Both the position numbers and the translations under genes were made by a program. The notes under the pieces are model-generated. The model was not told where the DNA came from and did not search any database. It saw only the letters and a program-made list of their open reading frames with translations. Positions 31,778-40,581 of a stretch of DNA of 58,091 nt are shown piece after piece (position 1 is the stretch's first letter; each line of letters opens with the position of its first letter). Source of the stretch: Hyphomicrobiales bacterium (lineage in GTDB: Bacteria; Pseudomonadota; Alphaproteobacteria; Rhizobiales; Methyloligellaceae); NCBI GenBank assembly GCA_028280515.1, contig JANQLP010000162.1:1-58091 (forward strand). The letters run 5' to 3'.

Positions 31778-34312
31778 CTAGCTCCTCGGCCGCCGGCGGT
31801 GATGCAGGCCGCCGAAACTGTCGAGCGGACGCACCACCAGGCGAAGCAGCGGACCGCTCTTCCGGCGATGTTCGACGAACTTCCGTGCACCAACCTTGAT
31901 GACGTCGAGCACGAACATCCACGCAATGTTGTAAACCCAGACAAGGCCGATGCCCCACCAGGCCAGCGCCGGCACAAGTACGCCATAGGCACAAATCAGG
32001 ACGGCAATGATCTGGGTCGCGACAATGGCAACGAACAGCGACCGGCTCGGATAAGGCGGTTTCCAGAAGAAGCCGGTCGAGCGGGTGAGGAACAGCATCA
32101 GGTGACCGCCCGCCACCAGCTGCAGGAACATCAGAGTCTGCAGCTTCTCCTGGCTCAGCCCGTAGACCGTGTCACCAATGTAAAGAAGGCCGAAACTCTG
32201 CACCACCGCGGCCAGACCCAGCACGGTCGAAACGATCAGAATGTGGTCCATCTCCCATTTGACGGGCTTCTGGTCGACGGCGGCATTGTCGAAGGCGATC
32301 GTCATGATCGGCACGTCGTCGAGTAGCGCCAGCGCGATGATCATCACCGGCGTCAGGGGAAAGAAGTTGTAGGCCATCGAGGCCAGCACAACGAACACCA
32401 TGATGTCGATGGTCATGGCGATGCGGTACAGCGTGTAGCTGGTCATACGGCGGAAGATACGGCGCGCTTCCTCGATCCCGTCGATGATGACCGACAGGCC
32501 GGGAGCCGTCAGGATCAGCGCCGCGGCGGCCCTGGCCGCGTCCGTCGCACCGGAAACGGCGATCCCGACGTCTGCCTGTTTGAGGGCGGGCGCATCGTTG
32601 ACCCCGTCGCCGGTCATGCCGACGATGTGGCAGTCCTCCTGCAGCACCTTCACGATCGCATATTTGTGTTCCGGGAAAACCTCTGCGAACCCGTCGCTTT
32701 CCTCGATTTGTTCGACCTTCCTTTGAGGAATGATGCCTTTCGCCGGATCGGCGGTGAAGAACTGGCCCGCCGGCTGTATGTTGGTCCCCATACCGAGCTG
32801 GCTGGAAATCTCGCGGGCAATCGCCACATTGTCGCCGGTCACCATCTTGACCGCCACGCCGTATTGCCGCGCACGGGCGATGGTTTCTTTCGAGTCCGTG
32901 CGTGGCGGGTCGAACAGGGGCAATATCCCAAGGAAGGTCCATCGGTTGCCGCTATCGGCGCGCGCGACGCCCAGGGTCCGGAACCCCTTTCCGGCGAAAT
33001 CATCGACCAGCGCCTCGACCTTCTTGCGCTCCGCGCCTTTCAGCGCAGCCAATGCAATAATGACCTGCGGCGCGCCCTTGCTCACCTTGAACGTCTTGGC
33101 CTTGGCGTCAGCGATGGTCGCCTCGGTGCGCTTGCCCACGGGATCGAACGGCACATAGGCCGTCTGTTTGTAGGCGTCGAGCACGGAGGCCGTCTTCAGC
33201 CCTTCGAGGACGGCATCGTCGATCGGGTCATGATCCTCCGCCCGTGATGCCAGCGCACCGGCCAACACCACATCCTCTGGCTTTGCCTTGCCGAAGGGCT
33301 GAATTTCCCCGAGCGTCAACTTGTTCTGGGTGAGCGTTCCCGTCTTGTCGGAACACAGGATATCGATGCCTGCGAGTTCCTCGATCGACTCCAGCCGGGA
33401 CACGATCGCTTTCTTGCGCGCCAGCAACTTGGCGCCGAGGGCCATGGTGACGGACAGCACCGCCGGCATCGCCACCGGCACAGAGGCGACCAGAAGGATC
33501 AGCACGAACGACGCCAGACGTAACAGTCCATCCCGGTCGAAATCGCCGTGCATGGCCGCAAGGCGGTCCACGGCCAGGATGACGGCAAGCGCCACGGCGA
33601 AGATGATGAGAAAATCGCCGATGCGAATGACCGCCTTCTGGAAATGCGATATGGCGCCGGCGCTCTCCACCAGCTTTGCGGTCTTGCCGAAGAAGGTGTT
33701 GCTGCCCGTCGCCGTCACGACGGCGAGCATCTCGCCCTGCTTCACGATCGAGCCGGAATAGGCAACCTCGCCGGGTTTGCGGGTTACGGGGAGTGATTCT
33801 CCCGTAAGCGCGGCCTGGTCGATGCTGGCGTAGTCGCCGTCGATCAGGAGCGTATCGGCGGGCACGACGTCGCCGAGACGGATGCGGACAATGTCCCCGG
33901 GAACGAGCGAGGTGGCGGCGACTTCCGACCACTTGCCGTCCCGGAGCGCCCTCGCCTTCAAGGCAAGCGAACTCTTCAGCGCGTCGAGCGCGTCGGAGGC
34001 CTGGTGGTCCTCCCAGAAACCCAGGCCCGCATTCATAAACAGAAGAATGAGAATGATAACGAAGTCGCCGATATCGCCGACGATCAGCGCCATGACGCCG
34101 GCAGCCTCGATCATCCAGGGGATCGGCGCCCAGAAAAACGGCTTCAGTTTCTGGAACAGGCTTGTCTTTTCTTCAGCCAGCGCATTGGCGCCATACTGCT
34201 TGAGACGCTTCCCGGCTTCCGCTGCCGTCAGGCCCTTGGCCGGATGAACGTCAAGCTGCTTCAGCATCTCGGGAACCGACTTCGTATCCGTCGCCTTTCC
34301 CGTCTGTGCCAT
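31778..34312 (-). CDS. Plasma-membrane proton-efflux P-type ATPase (P3A)
   Basis: 844 residues, the right size for a bacterial PMA-type ATPase. Motifs in order: actuator TGES at about 170-173 (ALTGESLPVT), VPVAMPAVLSVTMALGA (M4), phosphorylation site CSDKTGTLTQN with Asp near 322, and hinge MTGDGVNDAPALKQADVGIA. The M4 sequence and GVNDAPALKQADVGIAV are typical of proton pumps rather than Ca2+ or heavy-metal pumps. It uses ATP to export H+. It is followed after 6 nt by a class III PPK2 gene and flanked by an antiporter and a SulP transporter. Confidence 0.93.
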   Translation of the reverse strand: MAQTGKATDTKSVPEMLKQLDVHPAKGLTAAEAGKRLKQYGANALAEEKTSLFQKLKPFFWAPIPWMIEAAGVMALIVGDIGDFVIILILLFMNAGLGFWEDHQASDALDALKSSLALKARALRDGKWSEVAATSLVPGDIVRIRLGDVVPADTLLIDGDYASIDQAALTGESLPVTRKPGEVAYSGSIVKQGEMLAVVTATGSNTFFGKTAKLVESAGAISHFQKAVIRIGDFLIIFAVALAVILAVDRLAAMHGDFDRDGLLRLASFVLILLVASVPVAMPAVLSVTMALGAKLLARKKAIVSRLESIEELAGIDILCSDKTGTLTQNKLTLGEIQPFGKAKPEDVVLAGALASRAEDHDPIDDAVLEGLKTASVLDAYKQTAYVPFDPVGKRTEATIADAKAKTFKVSKGAPQVIIALAALKGAERKKVEALVDDFAGKGFRTLGVARADSGNRWTFLGILPLFDPPRTDSKETIARARQYGVAVKMVTGDNVAIAREISSQLGMGTNIQPAGQFFTADPAKGIIPQRKVEQIEESDGFAEVFPEHKYAIVKVLQEDCHIVGMTGDGVNDAPALKQADVGIAVSGATDAARAAAALILTAPGLSVIIDGIEEARRIFRRMTSYTLYRIAMTIDIMVFVVLASMAYNFFPLTPVMIIALALLDDVPIMTIAFDNAAVDQKPVKWEMDHILIVSTVLGLAAVVQSFGLLYIGDTVYGLSQEKLQTLMFLQLVAGGHLMLFLTRSTGFFWKPPYPSRSLFVAIVATQIIAVLICAYGVLVPALAWWGIGLVWVYNIAWMFVLDVIKVGARKFVEHRRKSGPLLRLVVRPLDSFGGLHHRRRPRS

Positions 34313-34503
34313 GACGCCAAGCTCCGCAAACCGGGAGTGCAGCCCCTCACCAACCGCAAACGGTCACCCCAGGCTGTTGACCTTACTCCAATAACGGCGG
34401 CGCTCAACCGCTAATTCAAAACGCACTGGGTGCGCCCGATGCTTGACGTCGCCGGGACGATGCTCAAAATCATGACCATGAAAAGGGGCATCGAGGTGAA
34501 TGC

Positions 34504-36231
34504 ATGACCAGGGACCGGACGCCCCTGTCGCCCTTTCGATGGCCCGTGCTGGCTGGTGTCCTTCCTCTTCACCGCGCACAAATTCCTACCGAGATCATTG
34601 CCGGCATCACGCTCGCGGCTTTGGCCATTCCGGAAGTCATGGGCTACACGAAAATCTCCGGCACACCCGTTATCACCGGGCTCTACACTCTGCTCGTTCC
34701 CGCGTGCCTGTTTGCGCTCCTCGGCTCGTCCCGCCATCTGGTCGTCGGCGCCGACTCGGCAACTGCCGCCATTCTGGCAAGCGGCCTCGTCGGCATGGCC
34801 GCCGTCGGCACCGGCGAGTATCTGGCGCTCGCAAGCCTGCTGGCGCTCATGGTCGGCGCGTTACTCATTGTCGCAAGTGCCGTCGGCCTCGGTTTCATGG
34901 CTGACTTCCTGTCCAAGACCGTCCTGGTTGGTTTTCTGTCCGGGGTCGGCGTACAGGTCGCCGCACACGCTCTGTCAGAACTGCTGGGCGTGAAGGCAGC
35001 GCATCACGACATCGCCACGTTGGTCGGAGCCCTTTGGGAAGGCGGTGTGAAAATCAACACTGCCGCATTGACGGTGGCCGCCGCCGTACTGGCCGTGATC
35101 GGGATCAGCACATTCGTCTCAAACCGCCTCGGGTTCCGCATACCCGGCCCGATGATCGCCGTCATCGGCGCGGTCGTTGCAAGCTGGATGTTCGATCTCA
35201 AGACCCATCTGCCGGTTGTCGGGACGGTACCGGCCGGACTGCCGGATTTCTCTCTTCCGGACGTTGACTGGAGCCTGTCGCTCATCTGGCAGCTGTTTCC
35301 GACCGCCTTTTCCATGGTGGTCGTGGTCCTGGCGCAGAGCGCGGCAACCTCCCGGGCGTACGCGGCGCGCTACAACGAGCGTCTCAATGAGGAACAGGAT
35401 CTCCTCGGCCTCGGCCTTGCCAATCTGGGTGCGGGGCTGAGCGGGACATTTGTCGTCAATGGAAGCCCGACGAAGACGGAGATGGTCGATGCCGCTGGCG
35501 GGCGCAGCCAGTTGTCGCTGCTTATGGCGGCGGTCGTGGTTTTGGTGACACTGCTGTTTCTGACCAAACCGCTCTCCTATCTGCCGGATGCGGTTCTCTC
35601 GATCATCGTCTTCCTCATCGGTGTCAAGCTGATCGACGTGAGCGGCCTGAAGAGTATCTATCGGCAGCGCCGGACCGAGTTCTGGCTCGCGACGGCAACC
35701 GCGGCGGTCGTGGTCACGCTCGGCGTGGAGAAGGGAATCCTGTTCGCAATCCTGTTTTCGCTCATCGTGCACACGCGCCACGGCTATCGGCCGAAGAACC
35801 TGCTCATCGTGCGTGAGCATTCCGGCGAGTGGCGGGCCAGAGAACTCGACAGCGGCGCGCAAGTGATGCCGGGTCTTCTTATCTACCGCTTTGGCCACAG
35901 CATGTATTACGCCAATACGGAGCGCATGCAGGAGGAAGTCAGCCGGCTGGCCAGGACTGCGAAGCCACCTCTGAAATGGTTCTGCATCGATACCTCGCCC
36001 GTTGACGACATCGACTACACCGCCGCCGCGGCGCTGAGAGAACTCATGGCCAAACTGCAGGCGCAATCGATCCGGCTGGTGTTCGTGCAGGACATTGGCG
36101 ATATCAACAGTGCAAGCCGCAAGGAGCTCGAAGCGCTGTCAGAGGACATCCGCGTGTTCGGTTCGCTGGACGAGGTGCTGAAGGCCTACGAACGGGAATC
36201 GCATGGGCACGCCACCGGGAATCGAACCTGA
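34504..36231 (+). CDS. SulP-family inorganic anion transporter with STAS domain
   Basis: 575 residues. The membrane domain has AGITLAALAIPEVMGYTKISG and GLYTLLVPACLFALLGSSRHL, the SulP signature around helices 1-3, and NLGAGLSGTFVVNGSPTKTE in the middle. The C-terminal STAS domain (about 450-560) includes LKWFCIDTSPVDDIDYTA and LVFVQDIGDI. It likely exchanges sulfate, bicarbonate or other anions for H+ or Na+. It is divergent from the H+-ATPase gene. The stop codon region resembles a tRNA 3' end by chance. Confidence 0.93.
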   Translation: MTRDRTPLSPFRWPVLAGVLPLHRAQIPTEIIAGITLAALAIPEVMGYTKISGTPVITGLYTLLVPACLFALLGSSRHLVVGADSATAAILASGLVGMAAVGTGEYLALASLLALMVGALLIVASAVGLGFMADFLSKTVLVGFLSGVGVQVAAHALSELLGVKAAHHDIATLVGALWEGGVKINTAALTVAAAVLAVIGISTFVSNRLGFRIPGPMIAVIGAVVASWMFDLKTHLPVVGTVPAGLPDFSLPDVDWSLSLIWQLFPTAFSMVVVVLAQSAATSRAYAARYNERLNEEQDLLGLGLANLGAGLSGTFVVNGSPTKTEMVDAAGGRSQLSLLMAAVVVLVTLLFLTKPLSYLPDAVLSIIVFLIGVKLIDVSGLKSIYRQRRTEFWLATATAAVVVTLGVEKGILFAILFSLIVHTRHGYRPKNLLIVREHSGEWRARELDSGAQVMPGLLIYRFGHSMYYANTERMQEEVSRLARTAKPPLKWFCIDTSPVDDIDYTAAAALRELMAKLQAQSIRLVFVQDIGDINSASRKELEALSEDIRVFGSLDEVLKAYERESHGHATGNRT

Positions 36232-36350
36232 CTCGATTCCTGCCGATCAGCCGTCCCGTGCACAGAGTTCACTCCGAGCCAGCACAAAATGCCCGCTTTT
36301 TGGCATCGTGGCACCCCGAAATACGGAATTCTTAACGCTGCGCCAGACCC

Positions 36351-36366
36351 TTAACGATCCGTTAAC
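36351..36366 (+). promoter_or_regulatory. Perfect CtrA box upstream of minCDE
   Basis: TTAA-CGATCCG-TTAAC is an exact TTAA-N7-TTAAC match 31 nt before the minC start. CtrA is the alphaproteobacterial cell-cycle master regulator, and minC was reported as a CtrA target in Brucella abortus. A further TTAAC half-site lies about 20 nt upstream. Confidence 0.8.
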
Positions 36367-36396
36367 CATATTCAATCCAGATGGTGTTGCGAGGGT

Positions 36397-37125
36397 TTGA
36401 GCATAGCGGTGAAGGTTTTGGCTGACATTTGCACCCCGTTTAGACTGGTTGGACGTTCACACGTTCTTTTCGTGCTGACGCCCCAGCTACCTATTGCCTT
36501 TTGGCTGACGGAGCTGGACGCCTGGGTCCAGCGGTCTCAGGGATTTTTCGAGGGCAAACCAATCGTCCTCGACCTGTCCCAGGTGTCGCTGGCCAAGCCG
36601 GAATTCATCGCGCTGATTGCCGAACTGAAGAAGCGCAACATACCTGTAGTTGCGGTTGACGGTGTCGATACGTCGTTACTCGATCCAGACCTGCCGCCCT
36701 TGATGAGCAGCAACACACGGTCGAGTGAGATGATCAAGGTCGCGGATGCTTCTCATGCCGATACCCAGGTTACGGCTGAAGACCATCCGTCCAAAGTGAC
36801 GTCGCTTGTGATCGAAAATCCGGTTCGTTCCGGCCAATCGATCGTCTGCAAAAACGGCGACATCACGGTTTTGGGCTCGATAGCTTCGGGCGCGGAGGTC
36901 ATTGCCGGCGGATCGATCCACATCTATGGGACGCTGTTGGGGCGGGCGATGGCCGGTGTGGCCGGGAACGCCCAGGCGCGCATCTTCTGTAGGAACTTCA
37001 ACCCCGAGCTTGTGGCCATCGACGGGACATATGCAACCGTCGAGGACGCACCCTCTCACCTGTGCGGCCGACCTGTTCAGGCCTGGCTGGAACAGGACTC
37101 ACTGCACTTGAGAGAGCTCGACTAA
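36397..37125 (+). CDS. minC: Septum site-determining protein MinC
   Basis: 242 residues. The start is TTG or the GTG four codons later, since no ATG fits the frame; GAGGG lies upstream. The N-terminal half has PFRLVGRSHVLFVL and the C-terminal beta-helix carries VRSGQSIVCKNGDITVLGSI, GSIHIYGTLLGRAMAGVAGN and IFCRNFNPELVAIDG, the MinC_C landmarks. It inhibits FtsZ polymerisation away from midcell with MinD. It heads minCDE and is preceded by a CtrA box. Confidence 0.93.
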   Translation: MSIAVKVLADICTPFRLVGRSHVLFVLTPQLPIAFWLTELDAWVQRSQGFFEGKPIVLDLSQVSLAKPEFIALIAELKKRNIPVVAVDGVDTSLLDPDLPPLMSSNTRSSEMIKVADASHADTQVTAEDHPSKVTSLVIENPVRSGQSIVCKNGDITVLGSIASGAEVIAGGSIHIYGTLLGRAMAGVAGNAQARIFCRNFNPELVAIDGTYATVEDAPSHLCGRPVQAWLEQDSLHLRELD

Positions 37126-37147
37126 GCAAAACGGAGGAGAGGATAAA

Positions 37148-37963
37148 ATGGCCAGAGTAATGGTCGTAACATCCGGAAAAGGTGGAGTCGGGAAGACGAC
37201 ATCCACCGCTGCGCTGGGAGCCGCCCTGGCGCAGAGTGGTCAAACCGTCGCCATGGTCGACTTCGATGTCGGCCTGCGCAATCTCGATCTCGTGATGGGC
37301 GCGGAACGCCGTGTCGTCTTCGATCTGATCAACGTCATTCAGGGCCAGGCCAAGCTGGCTCAAGCGCTGATCCGCGACAAGCGGCTGGACAATTTGTTCC
37401 TGCTTCCCGCCTCGCAGACGCGCGACAAGGATGCGCTGACAGCCGCTGGCGTCACCAAGGTTATACATGAGCTCAGCTCGAACTTCGACTGGGTGATCTG
37501 CGACAGCCCCGCCGGCATCGGCAAGGGCGCCGTCTTCGCCATGCAGCATGCCGACATCGCCGTCGTCGTCACAAACCCGGAAATTTCGTCGGTCCGCGAC
37601 TCCGATCGCATTATCGGGCTGCTCGATGCCAAAACGGAGAAAGCCAAAAAGGGCCAGAGCGTCGAGAAGTACCTGCTCATCTCGCGCTACGACGAGGCCC
37701 GGGCGTCTTCCGGCGACATGCTGGAGATCGACGACATTCTCGAAATTCTGTCGATCCCGTTGCTCGGCGTCGTGCCGGAAAGCCAGGAAGTGCTTCGGGC
37801 TTCGAACTTCGGTTCTCCGGTAACGGTCTGCAGCCCGAAGAGCGCGCCCGCCCAGGCTTACAACGCGGCGGCGCGGCGTCTGAACGGTGAGGTCATCGAA
37901 CTGACCATCCCGAAGGAGCGGACCCGTCTGCTCGGCCGGATTTTCGGCGGGAGGGCAGCATGA
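37148..37963 (+). CDS. minD: Septum site-determining ATPase MinD
   Basis: 271 residues. The deviant Walker A is SGKGGVGKTTS (Lys11 and Lys16), followed by MVDFDVGLRNLDLVMG and ICDSPAGIGKGA. The C-terminus RTRLLGRIFGG is a short amphipathic membrane-targeting helix. It binds MinC and the membrane in the ATP form and is released by MinE. An AGGAGAGG ribosome-binding site precedes it 22 nt after minC, and the stop overlaps minE by 4 nt. Confidence 0.97.
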   Translation: MARVMVVTSGKGGVGKTTSTAALGAALAQSGQTVAMVDFDVGLRNLDLVMGAERRVVFDLINVIQGQAKLAQALIRDKRLDNLFLLPASQTRDKDALTAAGVTKVIHELSSNFDWVICDSPAGIGKGAVFAMQHADIAVVVTNPEISSVRDSDRIIGLLDAKTEKAKKGQSVEKYLLISRYDEARASSGDMLEIDDILEILSIPLLGVVPESQEVLRASNFGSPVTVCSPKSAPAQAYNAAARRLNGEVIELTIPKERTRLLGRIFGGRAA

Positions 37964-38238
37964 AGTGGCTTCGTCTATTCAAACGCGAAAACCCGTCTGA
38001 CGTCGCAAAGGACAGGATCAGAATCCTTCTAGCGCATGAGCGTAGCGTGACCGGCAGTTCCAATCTGGTCGCGTTACTACGGAATGAGATCCTGCTGGCC
38101 GTCGCGAAGTACATTCCCGTGGATCTGGAACAGGTCGACGTGAACATGCAGCGTGGCGAATTGCTTTCGACGCTTCAGATCGACATTCAGATTCCGGTTT
38201 CGGCCAAATCGCGTGAACCTGCCGCCTGCGACGCATAG
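37960..38238 (+). CDS. minE: Cell division topological specificity factor MinE
   Basis: 92 residues. The N-terminal anti-MinCD region has AKDRIRILLAHERS and the topology domain has LLAVAKYIPVDLEQVDVNMQ and LQIDIQIP. It drives MinD ATP hydrolysis and the pole-to-pole oscillation. The start overlaps the end of minD by 4 nt (ATGA), indicating translational coupling. The operon ends here; no terminator hairpin was found in the short gap that follows. Confidence 0.96.
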   Translation: MKWLRLFKRENPSDVAKDRIRILLAHERSVTGSSNLVALLRNEILLAVAKYIPVDLEQVDVNMQRGELLSTLQIDIQIPVSAKSREPAACDA

Positions 38239-38343
38239 CGGCAGTTCGCAAATTGGCCGGAGTCTGAAGCGGACGCTCAGGGGAACGATTGTGGGCGTCC
38301 GCCACGACTCTCTAAGCAAAGCCGGAAGCCCGCGGGAGTTGCG

Positions 38344-39987
38344 CTAACCAACGGGTCCAAACGTCTCGCTATGGATGTGTTCTGAAGGTACGCCCCGTCG
38401 CTCCAGCGCATCCTGGATATCGCTCATGAAGCCCGTCGGACCGCACAGGAAGTAGTGTGCATCCGGTTCGTTTACGAGGCGACTGAGCAGAGCGCCGCCG
38501 ACACGCCCTTCACTATCGAAATCGACACCGACCCGGTCTTCGGTTCGAGGACGGCTATAGGCGATATGCGCCTTGATGTTCGCGTGCTGTGCCGCGACCT
38601 CGCGCACTTCGCCGGCGAGCGGATGATGTGAACCGTCACGGACGCCATGGACAAACCATGTGGGCCGGTCGCCTCCCTCGCCAGCCACCGCGTGCAAAAT
38701 GCTCATCATCGGTGTCACGCCGACGCCTGCGCTGACAAGCACCAGCGGACACAGACTGCATGTCATCATGAACTCACCCGCCGGTTTGCGGCTTTCGATG
38801 ATGGCGCCGGGATCGAGCGCGTCGTGCAGATGGCGGGAGACCAGACCTTTAGGCTCGCGCTTGACGGAAATCCGGTACCGCGGATCGCCCGGCGCGCTTG
38901 AGAGCGAATAGGTGCGCCGCATCGGTTCGGCCATGCCCGGAATCCGCACCTCAATCGGGAGATGCTGACCGGGCTCGAACGCCGCCAACGCTCCGCCATC
39001 GCGGGCCTCGAACACGAAAGATATCACGTCGGCGCTTTCACGTACCTTTTCGGCAAGCCGCAGTTCGCGTACGGATTCAGCGTCCGCGTCCCAGCGCAGC
39101 CGAACGGCATGGGGCATCTCGACCACCTCCTCGATATCGAGCGTGATCAGAAGGCGCGCGCCCGGGACCTTGGCCACCTCGTCAGAGTCAAAGTCTACCG
39201 ATACTGTACCGGTGAGCTGCAGCAGGCTTCCCGTCTCGAAGTCGATGAAAAGGAATCCGGCACGGGGGTCGAGGACGAGGTTGCCCATGGTGTTGTAGTG
39301 ATTGTTGCCCGCATAGTCGGGGAACTGCAGCCGGGTGTCGTTGACGACACGCACGAACCCCCTGTCGCCGCCCCTGTGAGACGCGTCCATGCCGTAGGTG
39401 GGGCTTTCGCCCTCACCGCGATAGCCGCTGGCGATGAAGAACGTGTCCGCGGCCTCAATCCACTTCCGCTGGCAAGGCGTCAACCGCGTTCCGCGAACCG
39501 CCTCGCCCGCAACACTGTGCTCGTCACGGCGCCAGGCACGTTCGCGGATGTATTGCGGGCAGTTGCCGAATGTCTGGTCCACGCGGAAGGTCAAACCCGC
39601 CGCACTGCTTTCGGCGATCCGACCGTTCACGCGGTTGCGCCGCCGGGTGGCAAGTTCGATGCCGAGGATCCCGACATCTGCACCAGGGATAAGGGCATCC
39701 GCCAGCGCGTCACCCTTTGCCGGCTCGGCGTCAATCACCAGATGCCGGTTGTCGGGCGCCGTTACGAAGCCATCCGCGCCTTCGAGCAGGGTCACCCACG
39801 GCCTGCCCTTCTCGTCCCTTGCGGCAGCGACCAGGAAGGGAAGCGACGTGTGAAACAGGAGGTGCTGTTCCGGCATGTGATCGCGAACGACCTTGCGCGC
39901 CCACGCTTCAATGCCAGCCACGCCAAGCCGCACCTGCACGTCGCGTTCGCCCTTGTGAAACGGCGAGGATGTTTGTGAGGTCAGCAC
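38344..39987 (-). CDS. PPOX domain fused to a ferredoxin-reductase-type FAD/NAD domain
   Basis: 547 residues, two parts. Residues 1-about 210 form a PPOX-like FMN-binding barrel (PFLVAAARDEKGRPWVTLLEG, YAGNNHYNTMGNLVLDPRAG). The second half has FAD-binding RRTYSLSSAPGDPRYRI and NAD-binding VLVSAGVGVTPMMSILHA and YFLCGPTGFM, as in flavohaemoglobin-type reductases. Relatives often end in a plant-type 2Fe-2S ferredoxin; this protein stops after the reductase (HSETFGPVG), so the electron acceptor must be the PPOX flavin or a separate protein. It follows the VOC gene by 36 nt in the same operon, divergent from a LysR regulator. Confidence 0.88.
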   Translation of the reverse strand: MLTSQTSSPFHKGERDVQVRLGVAGIEAWARKVVRDHMPEQHLLFHTSLPFLVAAARDEKGRPWVTLLEGADGFVTAPDNRHLVIDAEPAKGDALADALIPGADVGILGIELATRRRNRVNGRIAESSAAGLTFRVDQTFGNCPQYIRERAWRRDEHSVAGEAVRGTRLTPCQRKWIEAADTFFIASGYRGEGESPTYGMDASHRGGDRGFVRVVNDTRLQFPDYAGNNHYNTMGNLVLDPRAGFLFIDFETGSLLQLTGTVSVDFDSDEVAKVPGARLLITLDIEEVVEMPHAVRLRWDADAESVRELRLAEKVRESADVISFVFEARDGGALAAFEPGQHLPIEVRIPGMAEPMRRTYSLSSAPGDPRYRISVKREPKGLVSRHLHDALDPGAIIESRKPAGEFMMTCSLCPLVLVSAGVGVTPMMSILHAVAGEGGDRPTWFVHGVRDGSHHPLAGEVREVAAQHANIKAHIAYSRPRTEDRVGVDFDSEGRVGGALLSRLVNEPDAHYFLCGPTGFMSDIQDALERRGVPSEHIHSETFGPVG

Positions 39988-40023
39988 GATTCTTGCCTCC
40001 CGCTCTTGCGAGTCGATGCGCTG

Positions 40024-40434
40024 TTACGACGCCGGAGCGATGAACTCGGTGCGAATGCCGCCCGGGATGGTGCACATCATGTGACGGATCGGTCCGCCGC
40101 CGAGGTCTTCAGGCGCAAATTCGATCTCCACGCCATCGGTTCCCTTGAGCTTGTCGTGCAGCGCATCCAGCGCGTCGCTGCCCGGCACCTTGAGCGCCAG
40201 GTGGTGTAGGCCGATCACGTTCTTGCGGTCGAAGGCAACCGCCGTCGCGGGATCGCGGACCTGCCAAAGCGTGATCATGGTCGTGCCGTCGCTGACGAAA
40301 ACCGCAGGATAGTCCGGCTTTTCGCCCACCTGCGCAAAGCCGAGGGTTTCGATGAAAAACGCGCGCGCCGCATCGAGGCTCGGCACGGTAAGGCCGATAT
40401 GATGGGCGCCTTCGGTAAGGGCTGAAGCTGACAT
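40024..40434 (-). CDS. VOC-family (glyoxalase-like) protein
   Basis: 136 residues. Two beta-alpha-beta-beta-beta halves start at HHIGLTVPSLDAARAFFIETLGF and GLHHLALKVPGSDALDAL, and the end is MCTIPGGIRTEFIAP. Candidate metal ligands are the His of HHIGL, the second-half His of HHLAL and the late Glu of RTEF. This fold covers glyoxalases, fosfomycin-resistance proteins and extradiol dioxygenases; I cannot pick one. It is the first gene of an operon with the PPOX-reductase fusion and is divergent from the LysR gene. Confidence 0.88.
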   Translation of the reverse strand: MSASALTEGAHHIGLTVPSLDAARAFFIETLGFAQVGEKPDYPAVFVSDGTTMITLWQVRDPATAVAFDRKNVIGLHHLALKVPGSDALDALHDKLKGTDGVEIEFAPEDLGGGPIRHMMCTIPGGIRTEFIAPAS

Positions 40435-40547
40435 GGGTTCTCTCCTCCGTTGGCTTTGCGCGGGTCGGTCTCGGGTCGTTGGCGCGTGATCGCCTGTCTG
40501 TGTTCGCAATTTGCGCCTTTTCACCCCACGATTTAATACGCATAATT

Positions 40548-40564
40548 TGAAATCCATTATTTCA
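40548..40564. promoter_or_regulatory. Inverted repeat in the LysR/VOC divergent promoter
   Basis: TGAAATCCATTATTTCA has perfect 6-bp arms around a 5-nt spacer, 18 nt before the LysR start. Overlapping ATAAT and ATTAT arms form a second symmetric pattern. The T-rich dyad is compatible with LysR (T-N11-A type) autoregulation. Confidence 0.5.
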
Positions 40565-40581
40565 TCATTCGGAATAGCCAG

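Noticed and set aside
36205-36232. A tRNA-like 3' end on the minus strand near the SulP stop (GGTTCGATTCC followed by an acceptor-like end)
   Set aside because: The T-arm pairs poorly and the D and anticodon arms do not form; the sequence is explained by the SulP coding end.
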